Shown here piece by piece: positions 1-15,454 of a DNA stretch of 64,000 nt. The position numbers and the translations under genes are program-made. Source of the DNA: Sipunculus nudus (lineage: Eukaryota > Annelida > Sipuncula > Golfingiida > Sipunculidae); contig CM049309.1 of assembly GCA_026874595.1 (NCBI GenBank), positions 94,572,723 through 94,636,722 of the forward strand. Reading direction: 5' to 3'. The notes below the pieces were generated by a model, which did not search any database, was not told the DNA's origin, and saw only the letters and a program-made list of their open reading frames with translations. The first letter of the stretch is position 1, and each line of letters begins with the position of its first letter.

Positions 1-497
1 AAATCTCATTTGAATATCTCTCTGTTAAAAAAAACTCTAAGCCAGCTTTCATTGACTTAATTTTATATAATTGATGTGATTTCTAGCCTTCTCTTCATAC
101 ATATAAATGGACTGTAGGTAATTCCGTTTTAGAAAAATTCTTATACTGTCTTTGTGACAGATGTTAATTTACAAACAATTTAATGAACATTGTACATGCA
201 ACATTGTTGACAAACAAAGAACCATGTAAACTAAGGTGGTGGAAGTAGAAAGGTCACCAATTACAAAACGCTCTTTGCAGAACTCTGCTTCGTCTGGCTT
301 GTCGCCAGATCTCCTTGTTGAATATGTTTTAAAAAACTAGATATGAACGAAATGAACAGCCCGTGAACCGCGGTTTCAGCATTTTTGGCATAATTATATA
401 AACGGTTCAAGGGGTTATCATTAGTTTATTAACGTGATATCTCGAAACAGTGCCTTTATTATTTACAAGGTTTACTGATATAAGGCCTCCCGCATCA
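1..497. other. AT-rich flanking sequence, no gene recognised
   Basis: This is ordinary low-copy AT-rich sequence leading into the minisatellite. It has no long open frame and no recognisable domain. One short plus-strand stretch after a CTCTTTGCAG-like acceptor near 270-280 stays open to a TAG near 340, but it is too short to call an exon. Confidence 0.6.
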
Positions 498-2809
498 TTC
501 ATTCACGTACCGTTATTCACCATCATTCATCACGTACCGTTATCCACCATCATTTATCACTTACCGTTATCCACCATCATTCATCACGTACCGTTATTCA
601 CCATCATTCATCAAGTACCGTTATCCACCATCATTCATCACGTACCCTTATCCACCATCATTCATTCACGTAACGTTATCCACCATCATTCATTCACGTA
701 CTGTTATCCACCATCATTCATCACGTACCGTTATCCACCATCATTCATTCACGTACCGTTATTCACCATCATTCATTCCAAACCGTTATCCACCATCATT
801 CCTCACGTACTGTTATCCACCATCATTCATTCACGTACCAATATCCACCATCATTCATCACGTTCCATTATCCACTATCATTCATCACGTACTGAGAATC
901 ACCATCATCATTCACATATCGTTATAGACCATCATTCATCACGTACCGTTATCCATCATCATTTATCAAGTACCGTTATTCACCATCATTCATCACGTAC
1001 CGTTATCCACCATTATTCTTCACGTACCATTATCCATCATCATTTATCACGTACCGTTATTCACCATCATTCATTATGTACCGTTATCCACCATCATTCA
1101 TTCACAAACCGTTATCCACCATCCTTCATTCACGTACCGTTATCCACCATCATTCATTCAAATACCATTATCCACCATCATTCATTCACGTACCGTTATT
1201 CACCATTATCAAGTACCATTATCCACCATCATTCATCACGTACCGTTATCCACCATCATTCATCACATACCGTTATTCACCATCATTCATCACGTACTGT
1301 TATCCACCATCATTCATTCACGTACCGTTATCCACCATCATTCATTCACATAACCTTATTCACCATCATCCATCACGTACCATTATCCATCATCATTCAC
1401 CACGTACTGTTATCCACAATCATTCATCAAGTACCATTATCCACCATCATTCATCACATACCGTTATCCACCATCATACATTCACATACCATAATTCACC
1501 ATCATTCATCACGTACCGTTATCCACCATCATTCATCACGTACCGTTATCCACCATCATTCATCACGTACCGTTATCCACCATCATTCATCACATACCGT
1601 TATCCACCATCATTCATCACGTATCGTTATCCACCATCATTCATCACATATCGTTATCCACCATCATTCATCACGTACCCTTATCCACCATCATTCATTC
1701 ATGAACTGTTATCCACCATCATTCATCACAAACCGTTATTCACCATCATTCATCACGTACCTTTATCCACCATCATTCATCACGTACCTTTATTCACCAT
1801 CATTCATCACGTACCTTTATCCACCATCATTCATCACATACCCTTATCCACCATCATTCATCACATACCGTTATCCACCATCATTCATCACGTATCGTTA
1901 TCCACCATCATTCATCACTTATCGTTATCCACCATCATTCATCATGAACCGTTATCCACCATCATTCATTCATGTACTGTTATCCACCATCATTCATCAC
2001 AAACCGTTATTCACCATCATTCATCACGTACCTTTATCCACCATCATTCATCACGTACCTTTATTCACCATCATTCATCACGTACCTTTATCCACCATCA
2101 TTCATCACATACCCTTATCCACCATCATTCATCACGTACCATTATCCACCATCATTCATCACGTATCGTTATCCACCATCATTCATCACGTATAGTTATC
2201 CACCATCATTCATCATGAACCGTTATCCACCATCATTCATTCATGTACTGTTATCCACCATCATTCATCACATACCGTTATTCACCATCATTCATCACAT
2301 ACCTTTATCCATCATCATTCATCACGTACCTTTATCCACCATCATTCATCACGTACTGTTATCAATCATCATTCATCACATACTGTTATTCACCATCATT
2401 CATCACGAACCTTTATCCACCATCATTCATCACATACCTTTATCCACCATCATTCATCACGTACCATTATTCACCATCATTCATCATGTACCTTTATCCA
2501 CCATCATTCATCATGTACCGTTATCAACTATCATTCATCACATCCCGTTATTCACCATCATTCATCACGTTCTGTTATCCCCCCATTATTCATCACGTTC
2601 CATAATCCACCATCTTTCATCACGTACCGTTATCCACCATCATTCATCACGTACTGTTATCAACCATCATTCATCACATACTGTTATTCACCATCATTCA
2701 TCACGAACCTTTATCCACCATCATTCATCACATACCTTTATCCACCATCATTCATCACGTACCATTATTCACCATCATTCATCACGTACCTTTATCCACC
2801 ATCATTCAT

Positions 2810-4810
2810 CATGTACCGTTATCAACTATCATTCATCACATCCCGTTATTCACCATCATTCATCACGTTCTGTTATCCACCATTATTCATCACGTTCCAT
2901 AATCCACCATCTTTCATCATGTACCGTTATCCACCATCATTCATTCACATACCGTTATTCACCATCATTCATCACGTACCATAATTCACCATCATTCATC
3001 ACATACTGTTATCCACCATCATTCATCACGTAGCGTTATCCACCATCATTCATCACGTACCGTTATCCACCATCATTCATCACATACCATTAACCACCAT
3101 CATTCATCACGTATCATTATCCACCATCATTCATCACGTACTGTTATCCAACATCATTCATCACGTACCGTTATCCACCATCATTCATTCACGTACCGTT
3201 ATCCACCACCATTCATCACGTACCATAATTCACCATCATTCATCATGTACCGTTATCCACCATCATTCATCACGCACCATTATCCACCATCATTCATCAC
3301 GTACTGTTATCCACCATCATTCATGACGTAATGTTATCCACCATCATTCATCACTTACCATTATCCACCATCTTTTATTCACATACAGTTATTCACCACC
3401 ATTCATCATGTACCATAAATTACCACCATTCATCACGTACTGTTATCCACCATCATTCATCACGTACCGTTATCCACGATCATTCATCACATACTGTTAT
3501 CCACCATCATTCATAACGTAATGTTATCCACCATCATTCATCACGTACTGTTATCCACCATCATTCATCACGAACTGTTATCCACCATCATTCATCACGT
3601 ACCGTTATCCACCATCATTCATCACGTACTGTAATCCACCATCATTCATCAAGTATCGTTATCCACCATCATTCATCACGTATCGTTATCCACCATCATT
3701 CATAATGTACTCTTATCCACCATCATTAATCACCTACCTTTATTCACCATCATTCATCACCTACCGTTATCCACCATCATTCATCATGTACCGTTATCAA
3801 CTATCATTCATCACATCTCGTTATTCACCATCATTCATCACGTTCTGTTATCCACCATTATTCATCAAGTTCCATAATCCACCATCTTTCATCACGTACC
3901 GTTATCCACCATCACTCATCACCTACCTTTATTCACCATCATTCATTCACGTACCGTTATCCACCATCATTTATTCACGTACCGTTATCCACCATCATTC
4001 ATTCACATACCGTTATTCACCATCATTCATCACGCACCATAATTCACCATCATTCATCACGTACTGTTATCCACCATCATTCATCACGTACCGTTATCCA
4101 CCATCATTCATCACGTACCGTTATCCACCATCATTCATCACATACCATTAACCACCATCATTCATCACGTATCATTATCCACCATCATTCATCACGTACT
4201 GTTATCCACCATCATTCATCACGTACCTTTATCCACCATCATTCATTCACGTACCGTTATCCACCACCATTCATCACGTACCATAATTCACCATCATTCA
4301 TCATGTACCGTTATCCACCATCATTCATCACGCACCATTATCCACCATCATTCATCACGTACTGTTATCCACCATCATTCATGACGTAATGTTATCCACC
4401 ATCATTCATCACTTACCATTATCCACCATCTTTTATTCACATACAGTTATTCACCACCATTCATCATGTACCATAAATTACCATCATTCATCACGTACTG
4501 TTATCCACCATCATTCATCACGTACCGTTATCCACGATCATTCATCACGTACTGTTATCCACCATCATTCATAACGTAATGTTATCCACCATCATTCATC
4601 ATGTACTGTTATCCACCATCATTCATCACGAACTGTTATACACCATCATTCATCACGTACCGTTATCCACCATCATTCATCACGTACTGTAATCCACCAT
4701 CATTCATCAAGTATCGTTATCCACCATCATTCATCACGTATCTTATCCACCATCATTCATAATGTACTCTTATCCACCATCATTAATCACCTACCTTTAT
4801 TCACCATCAT
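2810..4810. repeat. ~1-kb direct duplication inside the 27-bp minisatellite
   Basis: The variant order from about 2810 recurs from about 3784. The offset is about 974 bp at first and about 1058 bp after roughly three extra units near 3900-3985. Shared rare variants include TTATCAACTATC, the GTTCTGTTATCC/GTTCCATAATCC pair, and TTACCATTATCC followed by TCTTTTATTCAC (near 3355 and 4413). A smaller ~300-bp duplication of the same variants precedes it (near 2514 and 2812). The boundaries are approximate. Confidence 0.8.
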
Positions 4811-7479
4811 TCATCACCTACCGTTATCCACCATCATTCATCACGTAATGTTATCCACCATCCTTCATCACTTAACGTTATCCACCATCATTCATCACGT
4901 AATGTATCCACCATCATTCATCACGTACCATAATCCACCATCATTCATCACCTAATTTATTCACCATCATTCATCACGTAACGTTATCAACCATCATTCA
5001 TCATGTACTGTTATCCACCATCATTCATCACGTATTATTATCCACCTTCATTCATCACGTATCGTTATCCACCATCATTCATTCATGTACCATTATCCAC
5101 CATCATTCATTACGTATCGTAATCCACCATCATTCATCACGTATCGTTATCCACCATCATTCATCACGTATCGTTATCCACCATCATTCATCATGTATCA
5201 TTATCCACCATCATTCATCACGTACTGTTGTCCACCATCATTCATCACTACTCTTATCCACCATCATTCATCACCTACCTTTATTCACCATCATTAATCA
5301 CGTAACATTATCCACCATCATTCATCACGTACCGTTATCCACCATCATTCATCACGTACTGTTTTCCACCAGCATTCATAACGTAACGTTATCCGCCATC
5401 ATTCATCACGTACTGTTATCCATCATCATTTATCACGTACTGTTATCCACCATCATTCATCACGTATCATTATCCACCATCATTCATCACGTATCATTAT
5501 CCACCATCATTCATCATGTACTCTTATCCACCATCATTCATCACCTACCTTTACACACCATCATTCATCACATAACGTTATTCACCATCATTCATCACGT
5601 AACGTTATCCACCATCCTTCATCACTTAACGTTATCCACCATCATTCATCACGAAACATTATCCACCATCATTCATCACGTACTTTTATCGACCATCATT
5701 CATCACCTACCTTTATTCACCATCATTCATCACATAACGTTATCAACGAACATTCATCACGTACCGTTATCCAGCATCATTCTTCACGTATCATTATCCA
5801 CCATCATTGATCACGTATCGTTATCCACCATCATTCATTCATGTACCATTATACACCATCATTCAACACGTATCATAATCCACCATCATTCATCACGTAT
5901 CGTTATCCACCATCATTCATCAAGTATCATAATCCACCATCATTCATCACGTATCATTATCCACCATCATTCATCACGCATCGTTATCCACCATCATTCA
6001 TCATGTATCGTTATCCACCATCATTCATCACGTACCGTTGTCCACCATCATTCATCACTACTCTTATCCACCATCATTCATCACCTGCCTTTATTCACCA
6101 TCATTCATCACGTAACGTTATCCACCATCATTCATCACGTACCGTTATCCACCATCATTCATCACGTACCGTTATCCACCATCATTCATCACGTATCGTT
6201 ATCCACCATCATTCATCACATACAGTTATCCACCATCATTCATCACATAACATGGACCATCATTCATCACGTATCTTTATCTTCCATCATTCATCATGTC
6301 CCGTTATCCACCATCATTCATTCACGTACCGTTATCCACCATCATTCATCACATAATGTTATCCACCATCATTCATCACGTACTCTTATCCACCATCATT
6401 CATCACCTACCTTTATTCACCATTATTCATCACGTAACGTTATTCACCATCATTCATCATATATCGTTATCCACCATCATTCATCATGTAACGTTATTCA
6501 CAATCATTTATCACGTACCGTTATCCACCATCATTCATCACATACCATTATCCACCATCATTCATCACGTACCGTTATCCACCATCATTTATCACATACC
6601 GTTATCCACCATCATTCATCACGTATCGTTATCCACCATCATTCATCACGTACCATTATCCACCTTCAATCATCACTTATCGTTTTCCACCATCATTCAT
6701 CATGTACCGTTTTCCACCATCATTCATCATGTACCTTTATCCACCATCATTCATCATGTACCGTTATCAACCATCATTCATCACATACCGTTATTCACCA
6801 TCATTCGTCACGTTCTGTTATCCACCATTATTCATCACGTACCATAATCCACCATCATTCATCACGTACTGTTATCCACCATCATTCATTCACGTACCAT
6901 TATTCACCATCATTCATCACGTAACAGTATCCACCATCATTCATTACGTACCGTTATCCACCATCATTCATCACATACCATTATCCATCATCATTCATCA
7001 CATACCGTTATTCGCCATCATTCATCACGTACTATTATCCACCATCATTCATTCAGGTACAGTTATCCACCATCATTCATCACGTACTCTTATCCACCAT
7101 CATCCATCACGTACCTTTATCCACCATCATTCATCACATGTCGTTATCCATCATCATTCATTCTCGTACCGTTATCCACCATCATTCATTCACATATCAT
7201 TATTCACCATCATTCATCACGTACTGTTATCCACCATCATTCATCACGTACTGTTATCCACCATAATTCATCACGTACCGTTATCCACCATCATTAATCA
7301 CATACCCTTATCCACCATCATTCATCCCGTACCGTTATCCACCATCATACATCACGTACTGTTATCCACCATCATTCATCACCTACCTTTATTCACCATC
7401 ATTCATTCACATACTGTTATCCACCATCATTCATCACGTACCGTTATCCACCATCATTCATCACGTACCATTATCCACC

Positions 7480-8870
7480 ATCATTCATTATGTACCGTTA
7501 TCCACCATCATTCATCACATACTGTTATCCACCATCATTCATCATGTATCGTTATTCACCATCATACATCATGTACCATTATCCACCATCATTCATTCAT
7601 GTACTGTTATCCACCATCATTCAATCAGGTACCGTTATCCAGCATTATTCATCACGTACCATAATCCACCATCATTCATCAAGTATTGTTATCCACCATT
7701 ATTCATTCACGTACCATTATTCACCATCATTCATCACGTAACGTCATCCACCATCATTCATCACATACTGTTATCCACCATCATTCATCACATACTGTTA
7801 TCCACCATCATTCATCACATACCATTATCCACCATCATTCATCACTTACCGTTATCCACCATCATTCATCATGTACTGTTATCCACCATCATTCATCACA
7901 GAGCGTTATCCATCATCCTTCATTCACGTACCGTTATCCACCATCATTCATCACATACCATTATCCACCATCATTCATCACATACCATTATCCACCATCA
8001 TTCACCACGTACCGTTATTCACCATCATGCATCATGTACCATGATCCACCATCATTCATCACGACCCTTATCCACCATCATTCATTCACATACCCTTATG
8101 TACCATCATTCATCACTTACTGTTATCCACCATCATTCATTACGTACCATTATCCACCATCATTCATCACGTACCGTTATCCACCATCATTCATCACGTA
8201 CCGTTATCCACCATCATTCATTATGTACCGTTATCCACCATCATTCATCACATACTGTTATCCGCCATCATTCATCATGTATCGTTATCCACCATCATAC
8301 ATCATGTACCGTTATCCACCATCATTCATTCATGTACTGTTATCCACCATCATTCAATCAGGTACCATTATCCAGCATTATTCATCACGTACCATAATCC
8401 ACCATCATTCATCACGTACTGTTATCCACCATTATTCATTCACGTACCATTATTCACCATCATTCATCACGTAACGTCATCCACCATCATTCATCACATA
8501 CTGTTATCCACCATCATTCATCACATACTGTTATCCACCATCATTCATCACATACCATTATCCACCATCATTCATCACTTACCGTTATCCACCATCATTC
8601 ATCACGTACTGTTATCCACCATCATTCATCACAGAGCGTTATCCACCATCCTTCATTCACGTACCGTTATCCACCATCATTCATCACATACCATTATCTA
8701 CCATCATTCATCACGTACCGTTATTCACCATCATTCATTCACGTACCATTATTCACCATCATTCATCACCAACCGTTATTCACCATCATGCATCATGTAC
8801 CATGATCCACCATCATTCATCACTACCCTTATCCACCATCATTCATTCACATTCCCTTATGCACCATCAT
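7480..8870. repeat. ~0.73-kb tandem duplication inside the 27-bp minisatellite
   Basis: The variant series starting at TTATGTACCG near 7488 recurs near 8221, an offset of 733 bp. Shared rare features include the CATACATCATGTACC unit, TTCAATCAGGTACC, and the aberrant CACAGAGCGTTATCC unit (near 7898 and 8631). A partial third copy, with CACAGAGTGTTATCC, lies near 10385. The boundaries are approximate. Confidence 0.75.
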
Positions 8871-11800
8871 TCATCACTTACTGTTATCCACCATCATTCA
8901 TCGCGTACACTTATTCACCATCATTTATCAAGTACCATAATCCACCATCATTCATCACATACCGTTATCCACCATCATTCATTACGTACCATTATCCACC
9001 ATCATTCATCACGTACCGTTATCCACCATCATTCATCAGCTACAGTTATTCACCATCATTCATTCATGAACTGTTATCCACCATCATTCATCACCACCAT
9101 TATTCATCACCTACCATTATCCACCATCATTCATCATGTACCGTTATCCACCATCATTCATCGTGTACCCTTATTCACCATCATTCATCACCTACCATTA
9201 TCCACCATCATTCATTCACGTACCGTTATCCACCATCAGTCATCACATACTCTTATCCACCATCATCCATCACGTACCTTTATCCGCCATCATTCATCAT
9301 GTATCTTTATCCACCATCATTCATTCTCGTACCGTTATCCACCATCATTCATTCACGTACCATTATTCACCATCATTCATCATGTACCGTTATCCACCAT
9401 CATTCATCTTGTACTGTTATCCACCATCATTCATCACATACCATTATCCATCATCATTCATCACAAACTGTTATCCACCATCATTCATCCCGTACCGTTA
9501 TCCACCATCATTCATCACTTACCGTTATCCACCATCATTCATCATGTACTGTTATCCACCATCATTCATCAGGTACTCTTGTCCACCATCATTCATCACG
9601 TACCATTATCCACCATCATTCATCACGTACCATTATCCACCATCATTCATCACATAATGTTAGCCACCATCATTCATCACGTACCGTTATCCACCATCAT
9701 TCATCACCCACCATTATTAACCATCATTCATCACGTACCGTTATCCACCATCATTCATCACATACCGTTATCCACCATCATTCATCACGCACCGTTATTC
9801 ACCATCATTCATCACATACAGTTATTCACCATCAATTATTCACGTATTGTTATCCACCATCTTTCATTCACATACCGTAATCCATCATCATTTATCACGT
9901 ACCATTATCTACCATCATTCATTACGCATCGTTTTTCACCATCATTCATCACATACCGTTATTCACGATCAATTCTTCACGTATTGTTATCCACCATCTT
10001 TCATTCACATACCGTTATCCATCGTCATTCATCACGTACCATTATCCACCATCATTCATCATGTACCTTTATCCACCATCATTCATCACGTACTGTTATC
10101 AACCATCATTTATCACATACTGTTTTTCACCATCATTCATCACGTTCTGTTATCCACCATTATTCATCACGTACCATAATCCACCATCATTCATCACGTA
10201 CCGTTATCCACCATCATTCATTCAAGTACCATTATTCACCATCATTCATCATGTAACATTATCCACCATCATTCATCACGTACCGTTATCCACCATCATT
10301 CATCACATACCATTATCCACCATCAAACATCACTTACCATTATCCACCATCATTTATCACGTACTGTTATCCACCATCATTCATCACAGAGTGTTATCCA
10401 CCATCCTTCATTCACGTACCGTTATCCACCATCATTCTTCACATACCGTTATCCACCATCATTCATCACGTACCGTTATTCACCATCATTCATTCACGTA
10501 CAATTATTCACCATCATTCATCACGTACCGTTATTCACCATCATTCATTCACGTACCATTATTCACCATCATTCATCACCTACCGTTATTCACCATCATG
10601 CATCACGTACCATGATCCACCATCATTCATCACGACCCTTATCCACCATCATTCATTCACATACCCTTATGCACCATCATTCATCACTTACTGTTATCCA
10701 CCATCATTCATCGCGTACACTTATTCACCATCATTCATCAAGTACCATAATCCACCATCATTCATCACATACCGTTATCCACCATCATTAATTATGTACC
10801 ATTATCCACCATCATTCATCACGTACCGTTATCCACCATCATTCATCAGCTACAGTTATTCACCATCATTCATTCATGAACTGTTATCCACCATCATTCA
10901 TTCACATACCGTTATTCACCATCTTTCATCACCTACCGTCATCTACCATCATCCACGATCCTTCATTCACGTACCATTATTCACCATCATTCATCACATA
11001 CCGTTATCCACCATCATTCATCATGTACCGTTATCCACCATCATTCATCACACACCCTTATCCACCATCATTCATCATATACCCTTATCCACCATCATTC
11101 ATCACATAATGTTAGCCACCATCATTCATCGCGTACACTTATTCACCATCATTCATCAAGTACCATAATCCACCATCATTCATCACATACCGCTATCCAC
11201 CATCATTCATTACGTACCATTATCCACCATCATTCATCACGTACCGTTATCCACCATCATTCATCACCTACAGTTATTCACCATCATTCATTCATGAACT
11301 GTTATCCACCATCATTCATTCACATACCGTTATTCACCATCATTCATCACCTACCCTAATCTACCATCATCCACCATCCTTCATTCACGTACCATTATTC
11401 ACCATCATTCATCACATACCGTTATTCACCATCATTCATCATGTACCGTTATCCACCATCATTCATCACACACCCTTATCCACCATCATTCATCATATAC
11501 ACTTATCCACCATCATTCATCACGTATTGTTAGCCACAATCATTCATCACGTACCGTTATCCACCATCATTCATCACCCACCATTATTCACCATCATTCA
11601 TCACGTACCGTTATCCACCATCATTCATCAAATACCGTTATCCACCATCATTCATCACGCACCATTATTCACCATCATTCATCACGTACCGTTATCCACT
11701 ATCAGTCATCACCTACCATTATCCACTATTATTCATCACCTACCGTTATCCACCATCATTCATCATGAACCTTTATCCACCATCATTCATCACATACAGT

Positions 11801-13739
11801 TATTCACCATCATTCATCACATACCGTTATCCACCATCATTCATTCACATACTGTTATCCACCATCATTCATCACCACCATTATTCATCACCTACCATTA
11901 TCCACCATCATTCATCATGTACCGTTATCCACCATCATTCATCGTGTACCCTTATTCACCATCATTCATCACGTACCATTATCAACCATCATTCATTCAC
12001 GTACCGTTATCCACCATCATTCATCACGTATCTTATCCACCATCATCCATCACGTACCTTTATCCACCATCATTCATCACGTATCTTTATCCATCATCAT
12101 TCATCACTTACCGTTATCCACCATCATTCATCATGTACTGTTATCCACCATCATTCATCAGGTACTCTTATCCACCATCATTCATCACGTACCATTATCC
12201 ACCATCATTCATCCCGTACCATTATCCACCATCATTCATCACGTACCGTTATCCACCATCATTCATTCATATACCGTTATCCACCATCATTCATTCAAGT
12301 ACCGTTATTCACCATCATTCATCACGTAATGTTAGCCACCATCATTCATCACGTACCGTTATCCACCATCATTCATCACCCACCATTATTCACCATCATT
12401 CATCACGTACCGTTATCCACCATCATTCATCACAAACTGTTATCCACCATCATTCATTCACATACCGTTATCCACCATCATTCATCATGTACCTTTATCC
12501 ACCATCATTCATCACGCACCGTTATTCACCATCATTCATCACATACCGTTATTCACCATCAATTATTCACGTATTGTTATCCCACCATCTTTCATTCACA
12601 TACCGTTATCCATCATCATTCATCACGTACCATTATCCACCATCATTCATCTCACATCGTTATTCACCATCATTCATCACATACCGTTATTCACCATCAA
12701 TTATTCACGTATTGTTATCCACCATCTTTCATTCACATACCGTTATCCATCATCATTCATCACGTACCATTATCCACCATCATTCATTCACATACCGTTA
12801 TCCACCATCATTCATCATGTACCTTTATCCACCATCATTCATCACGTACTGTTATCAACCATCATTCATCACATACTGTTTTTCACCATCATTCATCACG
12901 TTCTGTTATCCACCATTATTCATCACGTACCATAATCCACCATCATTCATCACGTACCGTTATCCACCATCATTCATTCACGTACCATTATCCACCATCA
13001 TTCATCACGTACCGTTATCCACCATCATTCATCACGTACCGTTATCCACCATCATTCATCACGTGCTGTTATCCACCATCATTCATCACATACTGTTATC
13101 CACCATCATTCATCAAGTACTGTTATCCACCATCATTCATCACGTACTCTTATCCACCATCATCCATCACTTACCTTTATCCACCATCATTCATCACGTA
13201 TCTTTATCCACCATCATTCATTCTCATACCTTTATCCACCATCATTCATCATGTACCGTTATCCACCATCATTCATCACTTACTGTTATCCACCATCATT
13301 CACCATGTACCGTTATCCACCATCATTCATCACGTACCGTTATCCACCATCATTCATCATGTACTGTTATCCACCATCATTCATCACATACCATTATCCA
13401 CCATCATTCATCACGTACTGTTATCCACCATCATTCATCACATACCGTTATTCACCATCATTCATCACGTACCGTTATCCACCATCATTCATCACGTACT
13501 GTTATCTACCATCATTCATCACGTACCGTTATCCACCATCATTCATCACATACTGTTATCCACCATCATTCATCAAGTACCGTTATCCACCATCATTCAT
13601 CACGTACTCTTATCCACCATCATTCATCACGTACTCTTATCAACCATCACCCTTAGCAAAATGAAAAGTTTGCCGCTGCTTTGCTGCAACCGTGCTGCAA
13701 AGCAGCAGAAACCAAAATAGGCTGCAAGAAGAGTGTGCA

Positions 13740-13985
13740 GGAAGGCTGCGGCTAGTTGCATGCTTCCCGCTGCCTTGCAAAGGCTGCAGGAAAGTGTGCA
13801 GCAAATCTGAATTGTGTGCTGGAAGGTTGCGGGAGGGTTGCGGCTAGCCGCAGTCCTATAGAATATTTTAATACTGTGTGCAGGAAGGCTGCGGGAGGGT
13901 TGCGGCTAGCCGCAGTCTAATAGAGTTAACTGGATGCTGTGCGCAGGAAGGCTGCAGGAGGGTTGCGGCTAGCCGCAGTCCTTAC
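13740..13985. repeat. Left-arm ~62-bp repeats with a 12-bp palindrome
   Basis: Three good copies and one decayed copy of a ~62-bp unit contain GGCTGCGGGAGGGTTGCGG. Each good copy ends in the perfect palindrome GCGGCTAGCCGC, at 13840-13851, 13902-13913 and 13965-13976. A decayed form, GCGGCTAGTTGC, lies near 13748. This lies inside the TIR element. Confidence 0.85.
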
Positions 13986-15096
13986 AGTTTTATTTGCTCT
14001 ACTATTTCCTGTCTTACCCTGCTGTGATTGGCTAAACTGATTTTGAAGGGAAAGGCAGCCATTTTTTCAAAATTAGTAAAAGACAGTGCTTTGTTAGCTC
14101 TTCTAAAAATATGAAGATCTGTGCCAAATAGCTCAAGTAAGAGTAACATTCAACAGATCCAGCATGTTCAGAGGACTCATTGGATTAATTAGAACATACA
14201 ATTAGTTGATGGGAGGAACAAAGAGAGGGTGTTATGTTACTACCACCAGTAAGTTTGAACTACATATTTGTACCCTAAGGGATGCCGCAGCAAGCATTGA
14301 TAAAGGGCTGCCCAGCACTGATAAGATTGATTTTTCCTCAAGTAATTTTATACACAGAAAGTGTAGTATTAAATTTTATTTTGTGCAAAAGTAAAAACTA
14401 AGTCTAAGATTAATGGTGGGATTGAAAGATGTTTTCAAGCTGGAAGGCAGATATATCAAAGGCAGCATGAAAACAATTCTGTGGTTAATGTGTATATCAT
14501 GCATTTATTGAACTCCAATGCATTTTGAGTTTTATTGATTTGAATATGAAACAGTAACTTTAAATAAGGTTTTGTTTTCATCTTCACACAAACTTTAAAA
14601 TTCTCAGGCTAAGCTTCATTTAAAGTTGATTTGCTAAATTCTGTTTGACTTATGTCTATAGATGTCACCCTAAGTAAATGGGAAATTCCTAACAATATTG
14701 AAGTAACCCAATGTCAGTTTGTGGTTCATGTTTCCAGTCCTTGGCCTGACAATATACTCATCCAGAACTTTTATTCAGCTATGTAGCTACACAACTTCAT
14801 GCAGGATTCGTGTGACTGCATGTGTAGTGTGTACTCTGATTCATATTCATCAAGGTATAATTTCTAACAAAGCTTGATTAAGTTTGGTTTATATTTAAAA
14901 GCCATTATGGATTAAGGTTTAATTGTATGTGCAAATTAAATGGAGTTTCATGAGAGCTTGTTCTGTTGAGTACCTGCATTTATATTTGGAGCAGAGACAG
15001 TCACTGACTAATGACATGGCATGTCTGCTTGTACACAATAACTGAGCCCACGTGCTATTGTTTATACATATCATGGCTGCTATCTAATTGGCCCCT

Positions 15097-15430
15097 GCTG
15101 CGGGAAAGTGTGCGAGAAGGCTGCGGGAAAGTGTGCGAGAAGCTGCAGAAAGTGTGCAAGGCTGCAGGAAGTGTGCGAGAAGGCTGCGGGAAAGTGTGCA
15201 AGAAGGCTGCAGGAAAGTGTGCGAGAAGGCTGCAGGAAAGTGTGCAAGGCTGCGGGAAGTGTGCGAGAAGGCTGCGGGAAAGTGTGCGAGAAGGCTGCAG
15301 GAAAAGGGCTGCGGGAACATTGGTTGCAGCAAGCCTGCAGCAAGGTTGCCGCAAACTAATTTGCATGGCAAATTGTGACCTTGCTGCAAGGTTGCTGCAA
15401 AGCTGCAGCAAGTTTGCAGCAACAGTGCGC
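15097..15430. repeat. Right-arm GCTGC/GTGTGCGAGAAG tandem repeats
   Basis: About ten imperfect units of the type GGCTGCGGGAAAGTGTGCGA, some shortened, run to about 15305. GCTGCAAGG-rich sequence follows to the right TIR. The units stay open on both strands and give Cys/Ala/Arg-rich or Pro/His/Ser/Leu-rich frames. I consider these spurious because they follow the repeat period and carry no domain. Confidence 0.85.
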
Positions 15431-15454
15431 GGCAAGCTTGTTTTTTGCTAAGGG

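Larger units (their letters stand above)
498..13649. repeat. 27/28-bp minisatellite, left block
   Basis: This is a head-to-tail tandem array of a 27-bp unit whose core reads ATCACGTACCGTTATCCACC. A 28-bp variant (CATTCATTCACG in place of CATTCATCACG) is scattered through it. The block holds roughly 485 units. The plus strand of the consensus has no stop codon in any frame and 27 is divisible by three, so long open frames arise on the plus strand. They encode Ser/His/Ile/Thr/Tyr/Pro-rich nonapeptide repeats, with frame changes at each 28-bp unit, and I treat them as by-products. The commonest variants are ACATAC, ATGTAC, ACCATT and ACTGTT, which all change a CpG. Another variant, CTTTATTCACC, places AATAAA on the minus strand. 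The right part (about 9.8-13.6 kb) shares variant order with the block beyond the inserted element. Confidence 0.97.
13650..15454. mobile_element. 1.8-kb non-autonomous TIR element inserted in the minisatellite
   Basis: The left edge reads CCCTTAGCAAAA followed by GTTTGCCGC. The reverse complement of the right edge reads CCCTTAGCAAAA followed by GCTTGCCGC. Both edges therefore form terminal inverted repeats that continue, imperfectly, into GCTGCAA-rich subterminal sequence. Minisatellite units abut both edges. Joining the flanks restores a normal array junction with at most 2 bp (CA) duplicated, so the target duplication is very short. The GC-rich arms carry their own tandem repeats around an AT-rich core (about 13990-15090). 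The core has only short open frames and no recognisable transposase, so I read this as a non-autonomous DNA transposon or foldback element. The superfamily is not assigned. Confidence 0.8.

Noticed and set aside
270..345. Possible small terminal exon on the plus strand after CTCTTTGCAG
   Set aside because: It has only about 20 codons before TAG, is open in more than one frame, and has no similarity I can name or partner exon in the window.
14206..14394. 62-codon open frame in the core of the TIR element as a possible transposase remnant
   Set aside because: No DDE-type motifs, zinc finger or other transposase pattern is visible, and it is too short and isolated.
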